A stretch of 43,378 nucleotides of DNA from Stagnimonas sp. GTDB taxonomy: Bacteria; Pseudomonadota; Gammaproteobacteria; Nevskiales; Nevskiaceae. Below, piece after piece: positions 26,266-35,312 of this stretch. Within the stretch, counting starts at the first letter, position 1. Each line of letters opens with the position of its first letter. The stretch is from NCBI GenBank assembly GCA_030696045.1, contig JAUYNO010000074.1, positions 1 to 43,378 of the forward strand, read 5' to 3'. Position numbers and translations under genes: made by a program. The notes below the pieces were generated by a model that made no database searches, was not told the origin of the DNA, and was given only the letters and a program-made list of their open reading frames with translations.

Positions 26266-28323
26266 ATGCCTCGTTTTCCCCTGCGCGCGCTGACGCTGGC
26301 GGCTGCCGCCGTGCTGCTCGCCGGCTGCGAATACCTGCCGCACCGGCTCGACACCGCGCCCGCGACACCCGCGATTCCCGCCGCCACCTCCGGCGTGATC
26401 GACGCCAACCTCGACCGCGGCGTGCGGCCGCAGGACGACCTGTTCCGCTACGTCAACGGCGGCTGGCTGAAGGCCAACGCCATCCCCGCCGACAAGACCA
26501 GCTACGGCATCGATGGTCTGCTCGACGACCGCAACCAGGACTGGCTCAAGGCCCTGGTGGAGAAGGCCGCCGCCAGCGGCGCGCCCGGCAGCGAGGCGCG
26601 CAAGATCGGCGACCTCTATGCCGCCTACCTGGACGAGGCCAAGCTCGACAGCCTGGGCAGCAAGCCCCTGCTGCCCCTGCTCAACCGCATCGACCAGCTG
26701 CAATCGCGCAAGGAGCTGCCGGCGCTGTTCGCCGAGTTCGACCTGGTCGGCATCACCACCCCGGTCGGCCCCTATGTGCACCCGGACGCGCGCGACGTCA
26801 GCCGCTACAGCCTCGATCTCTACCAGTCCGGCCTGGGCCTGCCCGACCGTGACTTCTACACCGAGAAGGGCGAGCGCTTCGAGAAGCTGCGCGGCGCCTA
26901 TCTCGACTACGTGACCGCGCTGTTCAAGCTGGTCGGCGAGAAGCATGCCGGCAGCAAGGCCAAGCAGGTGATGGCCTTCGAGACCGCGCTGGCCCAGCAG
27001 CACTGGAGCAAGGTCGAGAACCGCGATCCGGTCAAGACCTACAACCCGCGCAGCCTCAAGGCCCTGGCCAAGGAGGCGCCCGGCTACGACTGGTCGGCCT
27101 GGGTCGCCGGCCTGGGCGTGAAGACCGACGCCGTGGTGGTCAGCCAGCCGAGCTATCTGAAGGGCTACGCCAAGCTGGTGAAGCACACGCCGCTGAGCAC
27201 GCTCAAGGCCTACGCCAAGCTGCACGCCATCGCCGCCGCCGCGCCCTACCTGAGCCAGGACTTCTACGCCGTGCACTTCGCGCTGCGCCGCGCCCTGACC
27301 GGCGTCGAGCAGCCGCTGCCGCGCTGGAAGCGCGGCCTGCGGGTGGTCGAGGGCAGCGTCGGCGAGGCGATGGGCAAGCTCTATGTCGCCGAGCACTTTC
27401 CGGAAGCCTCCAAGCAGAAGGTGCAGGCCCTGGTCGGCAACCTGCTGAAGGCCTACGCGCAGAAGGTCGATACCCTGGACTGGATGAGCCCGGAGACCAA
27501 GGCGAAGGCCAAGGACAAGCTCGCCAAGTTCACCGTCAAGGTCGGCTATCCCGACAAGTGGCGTGACTACTCGGGGCTGGAGATCGTCGCCGGCGACCTG
27601 CTCGGCAACATCCAGCGCAGCAACCGCTTCGACGCCCGCTACAACCTCGACAAGCTCGGCACCCCGGTGCGTCGGGACGAGTGGCAGATGACGCCGCAGA
27701 CCATCAACGCCTACTACGATCCGCAGCAGAACGAGATCGTGTTCCCGGCCGCGATCCTGCAGGCGCCCTACTTCGACGCGGCCGCCGACGATGCTGTGAA
27801 CTACGGCGCCATCGGCGCCGTGATCGGCCACGAAATCTCCCATGGTTTCGACGACGAAGGCAGTCAGTTCGACGGCGACGGCAACCTGAAAGACTGGTGG
27901 ACCAAGGAGGACCGCGAGCGCTTCACCGCCAAGGCCCAGCAGCTGGCCGAGCAGTTCAGCGCCTACGAGCCGGTGCCGGGCGTGCACGTCAATGGCGAGC
28001 TGACCCTGGGCGAGAACATCGCCGACCTCGCCGGGATCATCATTGCCTACCGCGCCTGGGAGATCTCCCTCAACGGCCAGCCGGCGCCGGTGATCGACGG
28101 CCACAGCGGCGCCGAGCGCTTCTTCGCCGGCTACGCCCAGAGCTGGATGACCAAGGTGCGCGACGAGGCCCTGGTGACCCAGCTCAAGTCCGACCCGCAC
28201 GCTCCGGCCGAGCTGCGCGTCAACGGCGTGGTGGTCAACGTGCCGGCGTTCCAGCAGACCTATGGCACCAAGGACGGCGACAAGCTGTACAAGGCGCCGG
28301 CGGCGATAGTCTCGATCTGGTAG
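26266..28323 (+). CDS. M13 family metallopeptidase lipoprotein 2
   Basis: 685 aa from ATG 26266 (GGGAG upstream). Lipobox LLAGC. Zinc ligands H522 and H526 (HEISH) and E583 (GENIAD); NAYYD and the terminal ...YKAPAAIVSIW are conserved. Clearly a duplicate of the preceding gene with the same domain order, diverged along its whole length. Ends before a strong terminator. Confidence 0.93.
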   Translation: MPRFPLRALTLAAAAVLLAGCEYLPHRLDTAPATPAIPAATSGVIDANLDRGVRPQDDLFRYVNGGWLKANAIPADKTSYGIDGLLDDRNQDWLKALVEKAAASGAPGSEARKIGDLYAAYLDEAKLDSLGSKPLLPLLNRIDQLQSRKELPALFAEFDLVGITTPVGPYVHPDARDVSRYSLDLYQSGLGLPDRDFYTEKGERFEKLRGAYLDYVTALFKLVGEKHAGSKAKQVMAFETALAQQHWSKVENRDPVKTYNPRSLKALAKEAPGYDWSAWVAGLGVKTDAVVVSQPSYLKGYAKLVKHTPLSTLKAYAKLHAIAAAAPYLSQDFYAVHFALRRALTGVEQPLPRWKRGLRVVEGSVGEAMGKLYVAEHFPEASKQKVQALVGNLLKAYAQKVDTLDWMSPETKAKAKDKLAKFTVKVGYPDKWRDYSGLEIVAGDLLGNIQRSNRFDARYNLDKLGTPVRRDEWQMTPQTINAYYDPQQNEIVFPAAILQAPYFDAAADDAVNYGAIGAVIGHEISHGFDDEGSQFDGDGNLKDWWTKEDRERFTAKAQQLAEQFSAYEPVPGVHVNGELTLGENIADLAGIIIAYRAWEISLNGQPAPVIDGHSGAERFFAGYAQSWMTKVRDEALVTQLKSDPHAPAELRVNGVVVNVPAFQQTYGTKDGDKLYKAPAAIVSIW

Positions 28324-28338
28324 CGCCGAGCTGAGGAC

Positions 28339-28371
28339 AACCCGGCCACCGGTGGTGCGCCGGGTTTTCTT
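28339..28371 (+). terminator. Rho-independent terminator after M13 gene 2
   Basis: AACCCGGC (28339-28346) pairs with GCCGGGTT (28359-28366), followed by TTTTCTTT. Placed 16 bp after the stop. Confidence 0.8.
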
Positions 28372-28407
28372 TGGCTACCCTACATACCGAACAGTCTGGA
28401 GATTGCC

Positions 28408-29235
28408 ATGCCCGCCCTGAAACCCTTCGCCGAGCTGCTGAGCCCGGTCGCCGCCGACTCGCAGTCGCTCAGCTTCGAGATCAGCGAGGACTGGTTGCAG
28501 GGCCGCAGCGCCTTCGGCGGTCTGCAGGCGGTGCTGGCCCTGGTGGCCATGCGCCGGCTGACCGGCGTCGCCGCCCCGCTGCGAGTGTTGCAGACCACCT
28601 TCATCGCCCCGGTGCCCGGCGGGCGGGTCAGGGTGAGCGCCCGGGTGCTGCGCGCCGGCAAGTCGGTGACCCATGTCGAGGCCCGCATCGAGAACGGCAG
28701 CGATACCCTGGCGCTGTTCATCGGCGTGTTCGGCAACGGCCGCCCCTCCGCCATCGTGGTGCCGATGGCGGCGCCCACGCCGCCGGAACAGGGACCGGAC
28801 GGACTCAGGGACCTACCCTTCTTCCCCGGCGCCGCGCCCAATTTCATCCAGCACTACGCCATGCGCTGGGCGCAGGGCGGCTGGCCGTTCAGCAATACCC
28901 CGGGTGCCAGCACCCGCATCTGGCTGCGCTGCCGCGACGCTGCGCCGACGGTCGAGCAATTCGGCGAGCACGCCGCCGAGCTGGCCCTGGTGGCGCTCAC
29001 CGATGCCATCCCCTCGCCGGCGATTTCCTGGCTGAAGACCCCGGCCCCGGCCAGCTCGCTGACCTGGACCCTGGAACTGATCGAGCCCGCCGCTCCGGCC
29101 GGCACGGAGTTCTGGCGCATCGACTCCGAGATCCACTCCGCCAGGGACGGCTACATCGCCCAGACCGCCATCGTCCACGACCCCGACAACCGGCCGGTGG
29201 CGCTGTCGCGGCAGTCGGTGGTGATCTTCGCCTGA
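28408..29235 (+). CDS. Acyl-CoA thioesterase family protein (double hotdog)
   Basis: 275 aa, GGAG upstream of ATG 28408. N-terminal hotdog with WLQGRSAFGGLQAVLAL, and a second hotdog half ending GYIAQTAIVHD...SRQSVVIF, as in TesB-like thioesterases. Would hydrolyse acyl-CoA; chain length cannot be told. Starts a co-directional run with the next two genes. Confidence 0.85.
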   Translation: MPALKPFAELLSPVAADSQSLSFEISEDWLQGRSAFGGLQAVLALVAMRRLTGVAAPLRVLQTTFIAPVPGGRVRVSARVLRAGKSVTHVEARIENGSDTLALFIGVFGNGRPSAIVVPMAAPTPPEQGPDGLRDLPFFPGAAPNFIQHYAMRWAQGGWPFSNTPGASTRIWLRCRDAAPTVEQFGEHAAELALVALTDAIPSPAISWLKTPAPASSLTWTLELIEPAAPAGTEFWRIDSEIHSARDGYIAQTAIVHDPDNRPVALSRQSVVIFA

Positions 29236-29272
29236 GGCTGGCCGGGCGAGGGGCGCCCGCTATCATCGGCGC

Positions 29273-29767
29273 ATGCCGCGCCCGCCCACCGCCAGCACCG
29301 CGCTCGCCACCGAGCACCTCGCCTTCATCGGCGGCGGCGTGTCGATCACTGCCGGCTCCTGCGACCGCCAACGCCAGCCTTCGATGGCGCGCGCCATCGG
29401 CTGCGAGCTCTCCGCCGATGGCCAGCGCCTGCGCCTGCTGTTCTGCCCGCAACGGGCGCAGGCCCTGCTGGCCGATGTCGCCGCCAGCGGCCGGATCGCG
29501 GTCGCCTACTCGCAGCCCTCGACCCACCGCACCCTGCAGCTGAAAGGCCGCGACGGCCGGGTCGAGCCGGCACTGGCCGGCGATGCCGCACTGCTGGAAC
29601 GCTATGCCCAGGCCTTCGTCGCCGAACTGGCGCCGATGAACTTCCCCGAGGCCATGGTACGGGTGCTGCTGCAGGTGCTGGCGGCGGCGCCGGTCGCGGT
29701 GAGCTTCACGCTCGACGCCGCCTTCAGCCAGACGCCCGGCCCCGGCGCGGGAGCGCGGCTGCCATGA
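29273..29767 (+). CDS. Probable FMN-binding split-barrel (PNPOx-like) protein
   Basis: 164 aa. The stretch RLRLLFCPQRAQALLADVAA followed by SGRIAVAYSQPSTHRTLQL looks like the flavin-binding split barrel of pyridoxamine-phosphate-oxidase-like proteins. The stop overlaps the start of the next gene (ATGA), which also begins with a PNPOx-like domain. The pair therefore probably works together, perhaps sensing redox state or a flavin/haem-type ligand. True PNP oxidase activity is unlikely. Confidence 0.7.
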   Translation: MPRPPTASTALATEHLAFIGGGVSITAGSCDRQRQPSMARAIGCELSADGQRLRLLFCPQRAQALLADVAASGRIAVAYSQPSTHRTLQLKGRDGRVEPALAGDAALLERYAQAFVAELAPMNFPEAMVRVLLQVLAAAPVAVSFTLDAAFSQTPGPGAGARLP

Positions 29768-31098
29768 GGCTCACGCTCGACGCCATTCGCGACTGCCTGG
29801 ACGGCAGCATTCCCGCCACGCTCGCCACCTGCGGCGCCGACGGCACGCCCAATGTCACCTATGTCTCGCAGGTGGACTACGTCGACAGCGAGCACGCCGC
29901 GCTCTCGTTCCAGTTCTTCAGCAAGACCCGCGACAACGTGCTCGCCAATCCCGAGGTGCGGGTGACGGTGATCCACCCGCTCAGCGCCGCCAGCTACCAG
30001 CTGCGGCTGCGCTACCTGCGCACCGAAACCGAGGGCGCGCTGTTCGAGCGGATGAAGGCCAAGCTCGCCGGCATCGCCTCGCACAGCGGCATGGCCGGCG
30101 TGTTCCACCTGCGCGGCGCCGACGTCTACCGGCTGCTGGAGATCGCGCCGGTGCCCGGCCCGGTGCTGGCAGTGGAAGCGCCGCGCCGCAATCTGCTGGC
30201 GGCGTTGCGCCAGGCCAGCGCCCGGCTCGCCGCCAGCCGCGAGCTGGACGCACTGTTCGACCAGGCGCTGGCGACCCTGCGCGACTGCTTCGGCATCGAA
30301 CACAGCCTGTTGCTGCTGCTGGCCGAGGCCGGCGACCGGCTCTACACCGTCGCCAGCCTGGGCTATGCGCACTCCGGCGTCGGCTCCGAGATCGCCATCG
30401 GCGACGGCGTGATTGGCGTGGCCGCCCAGCAGCGCACCGCCATCTGCGTGCCGCACATGAGCGCCGAGTATTCCTATGTGCGCGCCCAACGCGAGCTGGC
30501 GCTGGCCCAGGGTGGCGGCGAAGCGTTGCCGCGCGAGATTCCCTTCCCCGGCCTCGCCGAGCCGCACAGCCAGCTCGCCGTGCCGATCCTGGCCGGCAGC
30601 CGCCTGCTCGGCGTGCTCTATGCCGAGAGCCCGGAGGACCGCCGCTACGGCTACGACGACGAAGACGCGCTATCCGCCTTCGGTGCCCAGCTCGGCACCG
30701 CCATCCAGCTACTGCAACAGTCCGCCGGCGAAGACGAGCCGGAGTCCGAAGCGGCGCCGCAGCCCGCGCGCGGCGCGCCGGTGCAGGTGCGCCACTACGC
30801 CGCCGACGGCAGCATCTTTCTGGACGAGGACTACCTCATCAAGGGCGTGGCCGGCGCCATCTTCTGGAAACTCGCCAAAGCCCATGCCGAAGCCGGCCGC
30901 GTCGAATTCTGCAACCGCGAACTGCGGCTGGACGCCAGCCTGCGACTGCCGGAAGTAGGCGACAACCTGGAAACCCGCCTGATCCTGCTCAGCCGCCGCC
31001 TGGCCGAGCGCTGCGACTACTTAGCCGTCGAGAAGACCGGGCGCGGGCGGTTTCGCTTCAAGGTGGAGCGGGCGCTGAGGTTGGTGGAGGTGGGTTGA
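29764..31098 (+). CDS. PNPOx-like + GAF + winged-helix-like three-domain protein
   Basis: 444 aa. Residues ~1-135 are a flavin-reductase/PNPOx-like barrel (IPATLATCGADGTPNVTYVSQ, SFQFFSKTRDNVL). Residues ~150-310 are a GAF domain (FGIEHSLLLLLAE, GVIGVAAQQRTAICVPHM, VPILAGSRLLGVLYAES). Residues ~335-444 (DEDYLIKGVAGAIFWKLAK, FCNRELRLDASLRLPE, NLETRLILLSRRL) look like an OmpR-type winged helix. Suggests a one-component sensor coupling a flavin or small ligand to transcription; the DNA-binding part is my inference. Overlaps the upstream gene by ATGA. Confidence 0.75.
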   Translation: MRLTLDAIRDCLDGSIPATLATCGADGTPNVTYVSQVDYVDSEHAALSFQFFSKTRDNVLANPEVRVTVIHPLSAASYQLRLRYLRTETEGALFERMKAKLAGIASHSGMAGVFHLRGADVYRLLEIAPVPGPVLAVEAPRRNLLAALRQASARLAASRELDALFDQALATLRDCFGIEHSLLLLLAEAGDRLYTVASLGYAHSGVGSEIAIGDGVIGVAAQQRTAICVPHMSAEYSYVRAQRELALAQGGGEALPREIPFPGLAEPHSQLAVPILAGSRLLGVLYAESPEDRRYGYDDEDALSAFGAQLGTAIQLLQQSAGEDEPESEAAPQPARGAPVQVRHYAADGSIFLDEDYLIKGVAGAIFWKLAKAHAEAGRVEFCNRELRLDASLRLPEVGDNLETRLILLSRRLAERCDYLAVEKTGRGRFRFKVERALRLVEVG

Positions 31099-31258
31099 GG
31101 GTGGCACGGGATCGGTCGAAACGGACCTTCAGCTGTGGCGCCGGCAGGTGGATAAGCGCCACGTTCAAAGGGGGATGACAACCCCGCAAGTCCACACAGA
31201 GACGCCGAATTCGAGACCGTTTTACCACTCCTGATTAGTGCCAAAGCTCAGCCATGTC

Positions 31259-31353
31259 GTCATGCCCGCGCAGGCGCGGCATCCAGTTTTGCGGTTTGCG
31301 GGACAAGACACGGCGCTCCGCGCCGCCTGGATGCCCGCTGTCGCGAGAATGAC
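31259..31353. repeat. REP-type intergenic palindrome
   Basis: Left arm GTCATGCCCGCGCAGGCG...GCATCCAG and right arm CTGGATGCCCGC...GCGAGAATGAC are imperfect inverted copies with a central CGGCGCTCCGCGCCG hairpin. This is the common 'GTCATTCCCGCG...GGAATCCAG' dispersed repeat of proteobacterial genomes. It occupies the 294-bp gap between 31098 and 31393; the remainder of that gap shows no gene. Confidence 0.7.
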
Positions 31354-31392
31354 GTAGTTCCGGGGGCTGGCTGAGGTTCGTCGCTAATCCGG

Positions 31393-31917
31393 CTACCACC
31401 TGATTTCGGTAAGGCTCTTCTCGAAGGGCATCGCTTGTGAGTACGCGGGATACTGGCTCTGCAGATAGGACCGCATTGCTTCTTCGGCGTCAGAAACCTT
31501 CAACTGAAACCGCGTCGGCTGGACGTTAATGTGGAGGTGCCCGATGTAAGTTATCGCCCCCGCCTTGATACGAAACTTGTTGGACGACTGAATGTTGGAG
31601 AACCGGCCCCCAGAGAAAAACTTGCTCCACATGTATTCGCCCTCCGGGATGGGAACCACCCAATACGCCTCGCCCGTCTCAAAGTTGATTTGTCCTTTGG
31701 GCCCGACCATGTTCTCCGCGAAGCGGGAGCCGAAGGTCGATACCGGTGAATAGTCGACATAGGCCAAGGCTGAAGGGGTGTTGGTGGTCACCTGCATCGC
31801 GAGCAGCCCTTGGCTCGGCTCCAATACTTGGCCGTCGGGAACGCTACCTGTTGTGACGCAGCCTCCCAAAAATCCCAAGAGTGCGACGGCAACGCACAGG
31901 CGCAGCTTCTTCAGCAT
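31393..31917 (-). CDS. Lipoprotein of unknown function, lower-GC
   Basis: 174 aa with a clear lipobox (LLGFLGGC, Cys20). Mature part is beta-rich (GLLAMQVTTNTPSALAYVDYSP, YWVVPIPEGEYMWSKFF, AGAITYIGHLHINVQP) and ends EIRW. No family recognised with confidence; the GEY...IKAG..YIG pattern resembles small exported beta-sandwich lipoproteins. The DNA is visibly less GC-rich than its neighbours, and a REP palindrome lies just downstream, so recent acquisition is possible. Confidence 0.8.
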   Translation of the reverse strand: MLKKLRLCVAVALLGFLGGCVTTGSVPDGQVLEPSQGLLAMQVTTNTPSALAYVDYSPVSTFGSRFAENMVGPKGQINFETGEAYWVVPIPEGEYMWSKFFSGGRFSNIQSSNKFRIKAGAITYIGHLHINVQPTRFQLKVSDAEEAMRSYLQSQYPAYSQAMPFEKSLTEIRW

Positions 31918-32216
31918 TGGCTTTCCCTTGATTTAGTAAGGCGGATTTAGCCACAGACCCCTATGTGGCTTGGAGTAATTTACAACGCGTCGGATGGCAT
32001 GGCCATCAGCACTTTGAGAAAGGCTTGGTCCGCCGTAGCAGGATCAGTCCAGCTGTTGGCGACTCGCCATGCCTCGCCCGCGCTTAGGAAGTTTTTAGGA
32101 TTCGCTTAGGGAATATTTAGCGGCAACGTCCGGCACCACACCCTAGTCTGGCGGCCCATCGCAGCACGCATTTCGCGCGCTGCCTGACAGCCACCACGAC
32201 AAGGAAGGATCGCACC

Positions 32217-32897
32217 ATGGTCAGCCAACAGCGCCGCTACAACATCTACGCCGTCATCCACAAAGCCCTGCGGGCGCAGATGTCGCACAGCCTGCTGGAG
32301 GTCGGCCGCACCGACTGGGCCGATGCCGCCGAGCGCGCGCAGACGCTGCTGGGCGTGGAGCAGCTGCTGCATGCCTGCGGCTCGCACCTGCAACACGAGA
32401 ACGATTTCCTGCACACGGCGATGGAGGCACGCCGGCCGGGGTCGGCGGCGCACACGGCCACCGAGCATCGCGGGCATCAGCGCGAGATCGCGGCGCTGCT
32501 GGCGCTGTGCCAGTGCATAGCCCAGACGCCGGACGGCGCCGCCCGCGAGGCGTCAGCGACGCAGCTGTACCGGCAGCTGGCGCGCTTCGTGGCGGAGAAC
32601 TTCGAGCACATGGAGGTGGAAGAGAGCAGCAACAACGCCGTGCTCTGGGCCGAGTACAGCGATGCCGAGATTCTTGCCATCGAGCACCGGCTGGTGGCCA
32701 GCATTCCACCGGAGGAAATGATGGGCGGCCTGCGCTGGATGCTGCCCTATGCCAATCACACCGAGCGCAGCCAGCTGCTGGCGGGCATGCGCCAGCAGGC
32801 GCCGGCCGAGGCCTTCGCCGGGGTGATGGCGATGCTCCAGCCGCTGCTGCGCGGCAGCGAGCGGAGCAAGCTGGAGGCGGCGCTGGCGGTGGCCTGA
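32217..32897 (+). CDS. Hemerythrin-like domain protein
   Basis: 226 aa, AAGGAAGGA upstream of ATG 32217. Helical, with metal-ligand-like His/Glu spacing: H15, HLQHENDFLH, HRGHQREI, FVAENFEHMEVEE. The last third (EEMMGGLRWMLPYANHTERSQLLAGM) matches the tail often found on bacterial hemerythrin-like proteins. Probably binds a di-iron centre for O2 or NO sensing or iron handling. The ~300 bp upstream of it (31918-32216) contain no gene that I can see. Confidence 0.8.
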   Translation: MVSQQRRYNIYAVIHKALRAQMSHSLLEVGRTDWADAAERAQTLLGVEQLLHACGSHLQHENDFLHTAMEARRPGSAAHTATEHRGHQREIAALLALCQCIAQTPDGAAREASATQLYRQLARFVAENFEHMEVEESSNNAVLWAEYSDAEILAIEHRLVASIPPEEMMGGLRWMLPYANHTERSQLLAGMRQQAPAEAFAGVMAMLQPLLRGSERSKLEAALAVA

Positions 32898-32946
32898 GGC
32901 CCTCGCCTGCCGACGCCGGGGCGGCCGGTGGCGCGCGCTCCGGCGG

Positions 32947-33387
32947 CTACGCCGGGCCGCGCTGCTGCTGAAACATCTCGGCGCTCCAGCCAGGCGCGGC
33001 GGCAGTGATGATCCGCAAAAGCTCCGGCGGGATGTCACCGGCGGCGGTCAGCGGTCGCACTTCCAGCACCTCGGCGCTGGCCATGCCCACGGGGCAGCGC
33101 AGCGCCCACTCGATGGCCTCGTCCAGGCTCGGCACCTCGATCAGGTAGAAGCCGCCGACCAGTTCCTTGGATTCGGCGAAGGGGCCATCGACCAGGTAGC
33201 GCCGGCCGTCGCGCACCGCGATGCGGGCGCCGCCGGCGGTGGGGTTGAGGCCTTCGGACGCCACCAGCACCCCGGCGCGGTGCAGGGCTTCGTTGTACTG
33301 CATGTAGGCCACGAGCTGCTGCTCGCTGAAGGGCTGGTCGGCACCGGGCACACCGGGGCCGGCCTGGGCGGTGATGATGAAGCGCAT
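32947..33387 (-). CDS. YCII-family DGPF protein 3
   Basis: 146 aa from ATG 33387 (AGGAG upstream). Ferredoxin-like YCII fold with the family motif DGPFAESKELVGGFYLIE and a downstream EIRP-like strand (VLEVRPL). Proteins of this kind accompany ECF42 sigma factors; function unknown. Its own upstream region carries a good ECF42-type promoter (33424-33450), which ties it to the sigma gene at 33995 even though another small gene lies between. Confidence 0.9.
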   Translation of the reverse strand: MRFIITAQAGPGVPGADQPFSEQQLVAYMQYNEALHRAGVLVASEGLNPTAGGARIAVRDGRRYLVDGPFAESKELVGGFYLIEVPSLDEAIEWALRCPVGMASAEVLEVRPLTAAGDIPPELLRIITAAAPGWSAEMFQQQRGPA

Positions 33388-33423
33388 GGACAGCTCTCCT
33401 GAGCCTGGGGTCTGAGCTGATAC

Positions 33424-33450
33424 GACGAACGGGAGGGCGCCGGATCGACA
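33424..33450 (-). promoter_or_regulatory. Predicted ECF42 promoter 2
   Basis: Minus strand: TGTCGA (33445-33450), 17-nt spacer, CGTC (33424-33427), about 37 bp before ATG 33387. This equals the ECF42 consensus as I recall it from Streptomyces (-35 TGTCGA, -10 CG[A/T]C). A second TGTCGA lies at 33469-33474 without a matching -10. Same motif and same spacing occur at 37232-37258. Confidence 0.72.
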
Positions 33451-33507
33451 GGGCGGCCAGGCTCCGGGTCGACAATCCCTCCGCCGCGTTGGGCGGACCA
33501 CCGTCGC

Positions 33508-33783
33508 TCAGTGGGCTTCGGTCTGGGGCGGGCCGCGCAGAACGCCCAGCACGCGCTGCTTGATCCAGGCGTAGGTCTGGTCCGGCATCTGTTCGGCGCG
33601 GTTCGCGCGCTCGGGATCGGCCTGGACGTAATAGCTCCAGGCGCTGCTGCCCCAATGCAGGGGCGGCAGCAGCAGCACCGCCAGGCCACTGAGCAGCAGC
33701 AACAGCATCAGGGCCGATAGCAGGCGGGCGAACCGGGCTGGCAGTCCAAAGACCAGGTCGATGCCGTGATCGATGCGGCTCAC
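33508..33783 (-). CDS. Small single-pass membrane protein
   Basis: 91 aa from GTG 33783 (TTG 33792 also possible; neither has a clear ribosome binding site). One transmembrane helix (LLSALMLLLLLSGLAVLLLPPL) and a polar tail with WIKQRVLGVLRG. No family recognised. Lies between the sigma gene and DGPF gene 3 on the same strand. The next ~210 bp up to the sigma stop show no gene. Confidence 0.5.
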   Translation of the reverse strand: MSRIDHGIDLVFGLPARFARLLSALMLLLLLSGLAVLLLPPLHWGSSAWSYYVQADPERANRAEQMPDQTYAWIKQRVLGVLRGPPQTEAH

Positions 33784-33994
33784 GGCCGGCAACCCGGCGC
33801 CGGGCGGAGTTCCGCGAACGGTTGTGCGCTGATTGAGCTGTCACTTGCGGCGCTGATCCCGCGCCTGTCGTCGTGATGCATTCGCTTTCTCCCGTCCAGT
33901 GGACTGTCTTGCCCTGCAGAGGTCTGAGGCCCTGTGCTGTGGGGGGATAGTACATAACTACTAGCGAATCTGCCCGGCAAAATAGGACGAATTT

Positions 33995-35257
33995 CTAGTA
34001 ACAGTCCTGCGCCCGCTGCCTGAGCAGGGCTCGCTCGCGCTCGTTGCGGGTCAGCTCGGCGGCGCGTTCGAACTCGGCGCGGGCCTCGGCGCGGCGGCCC
34101 AGCTTGTACAGCAGGTCACCACGCACGCTGGGCAGCAGGTGGTAGTGCCGCAGCGCCGGTTCGTCGGCCAGGGCCTCGATCAGGCGGAGGCCGGCCTCCG
34201 GCCCTTCGGCCATGGCCACCGCCACCGCCCGGTTCAGTTCCACCACCGGCGAGGGGCGCAGCCGGGCGAGCAGGTAGTAGAGCGCGGCGATGCGCGCCCA
34301 GTCGGTGTCTTCGGCGCGCCGGGCGCGGGCATGGCAGGCGGCGATGGCGGCCTGCAGCTGGTAGCTGCCGGGCGCCTTGCTCAGGCTCTGCGCCCGCTCC
34401 AGGGCCTGCAGGCCCCGGTGGATCAGCAGCGGGTCCCAGCGGCTGCGGTCCTGCGCCAGCAGCAGGATCGGTTCGCCCGCCGGCCCGACCCGGGCGGCGC
34501 TGCGCGAGGCCTGGATTTCCATCATCGCCACCAGGCCATGCACCTCGGCTTCCAGCGGTGCCAAGCCGGCGAGCACGCGGCCCAGGCGCAGCGCTTCCTC
34601 GCACAGCGCCGGGCGCAGCCAGTCCTCGCCGCTGGTGGCGGCATAGCCCTCGTTGAAGATCAGGTAGATCACGTCGAGCACCGAGGCCAGGCGCGCCGCC
34701 AGCTCCGGGGGCGGCGGCAGCTCGAACGGCACCCGGGCTTCGGCCAGGGTCCGCTTGGCGCGCACGATGCGCTGGGCGATGGTGGACTCCGGCACCAGGA
34801 AGGCGCGGGCGATTTCCTCGGTGGCAAGGCCGCCGAGTAGGCGCAGGGTCAGCGCCAGCCGCGCCTCGGTGCCCAGCACCGGATGGCAGGCGATGAAGAT
34901 CAGGCGCAGCAGGTCGTCTTCGATGGCCTCGTCGCGCGCTGCTTCGCGGTCGGCGGCTTCCATCCGGTGCTGGAGATCGAGTTCGGCACCGAGCAGCGGG
35001 TGCTTTTCGCCCTGCAGGCGCAGGTGCCGCAGCCGGTCGATGGCGCGGTGCTTGGCGGTGGCGGTCAGCCAGGCGGCGGGATTGTCTGGCACGCCGGACT
35101 CCGGCCATTGCTCCAGGGCAGCGACCAGGGCGTCCTGCGCCAGCTCCTCGGCAAGGCCAACGTCGCGCAGCAGGCGGGTGAGGCCGGCGATGATCTTCGC
35201 CGACTCCATGCGCCAGACCGCCTCGATGCGGCGGTGTATGTCGTCCTTGCCCGTCAC
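33995..35257 (-). CDS. ECF42-type RNA polymerase sigma factor with C-terminal DUF6596/TPR-like extension
   Basis: 420 aa from GTG 35257. Region 2 (ARLTRLLRD-like, LAEELAQDALVAALEQWP, PAAWLTATAKHRAIDRLR) and region 4 (LRLLGGLATEEIARAFLVPESTIAQRIVRAKRTL) occupy the first ~180 residues. The remaining ~240 residues are helical with TPR-like repeats (DVIYLIFNEGYAAT, PSPVVELNRAVAVAMAEG, LYKLGRRAEARAEFERA). This long extension plus DGPF neighbours defines group ECF42, which has no classical anti-sigma factor; the extension is thought to control activity. Cotranscribed with four upstream DGPF/VOC genes. Confidence 0.92.
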   Translation of the reverse strand: MTGKDDIHRRIEAVWRMESAKIIAGLTRLLRDVGLAEELAQDALVAALEQWPESGVPDNPAAWLTATAKHRAIDRLRHLRLQGEKHPLLGAELDLQHRMEAADREAARDEAIEDDLLRLIFIACHPVLGTEARLALTLRLLGGLATEEIARAFLVPESTIAQRIVRAKRTLAEARVPFELPPPPELAARLASVLDVIYLIFNEGYAATSGEDWLRPALCEEALRLGRVLAGLAPLEAEVHGLVAMMEIQASRSAARVGPAGEPILLLAQDRSRWDPLLIHRGLQALERAQSLSKAPGSYQLQAAIAACHARARRAEDTDWARIAALYYLLARLRPSPVVELNRAVAVAMAEGPEAGLRLIEALADEPALRHYHLLPSVRGDLLYKLGRRAEARAEFERAAELTRNERERALLRQRAQDCY

Positions 35258-35312
35258 GGGCTGGGATCAGAGCATCCCCGCCCTGGCGCTGCAAGCGCCG
35301 CATCGCGGCGGT

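Noticed and set aside
26245..28200. 651-codon minus-strand frame opposite M13 gene 2
   Set aside because: Low-complexity antisense of a gene with an intact HEISH site; no ribosome binding site.
33784..33980. Short minus-strand frame upstream of the small membrane protein
   Set aside because: No ribosome binding site, no signal or domain, and a His/Arg/Pro-rich shadow-like composition.
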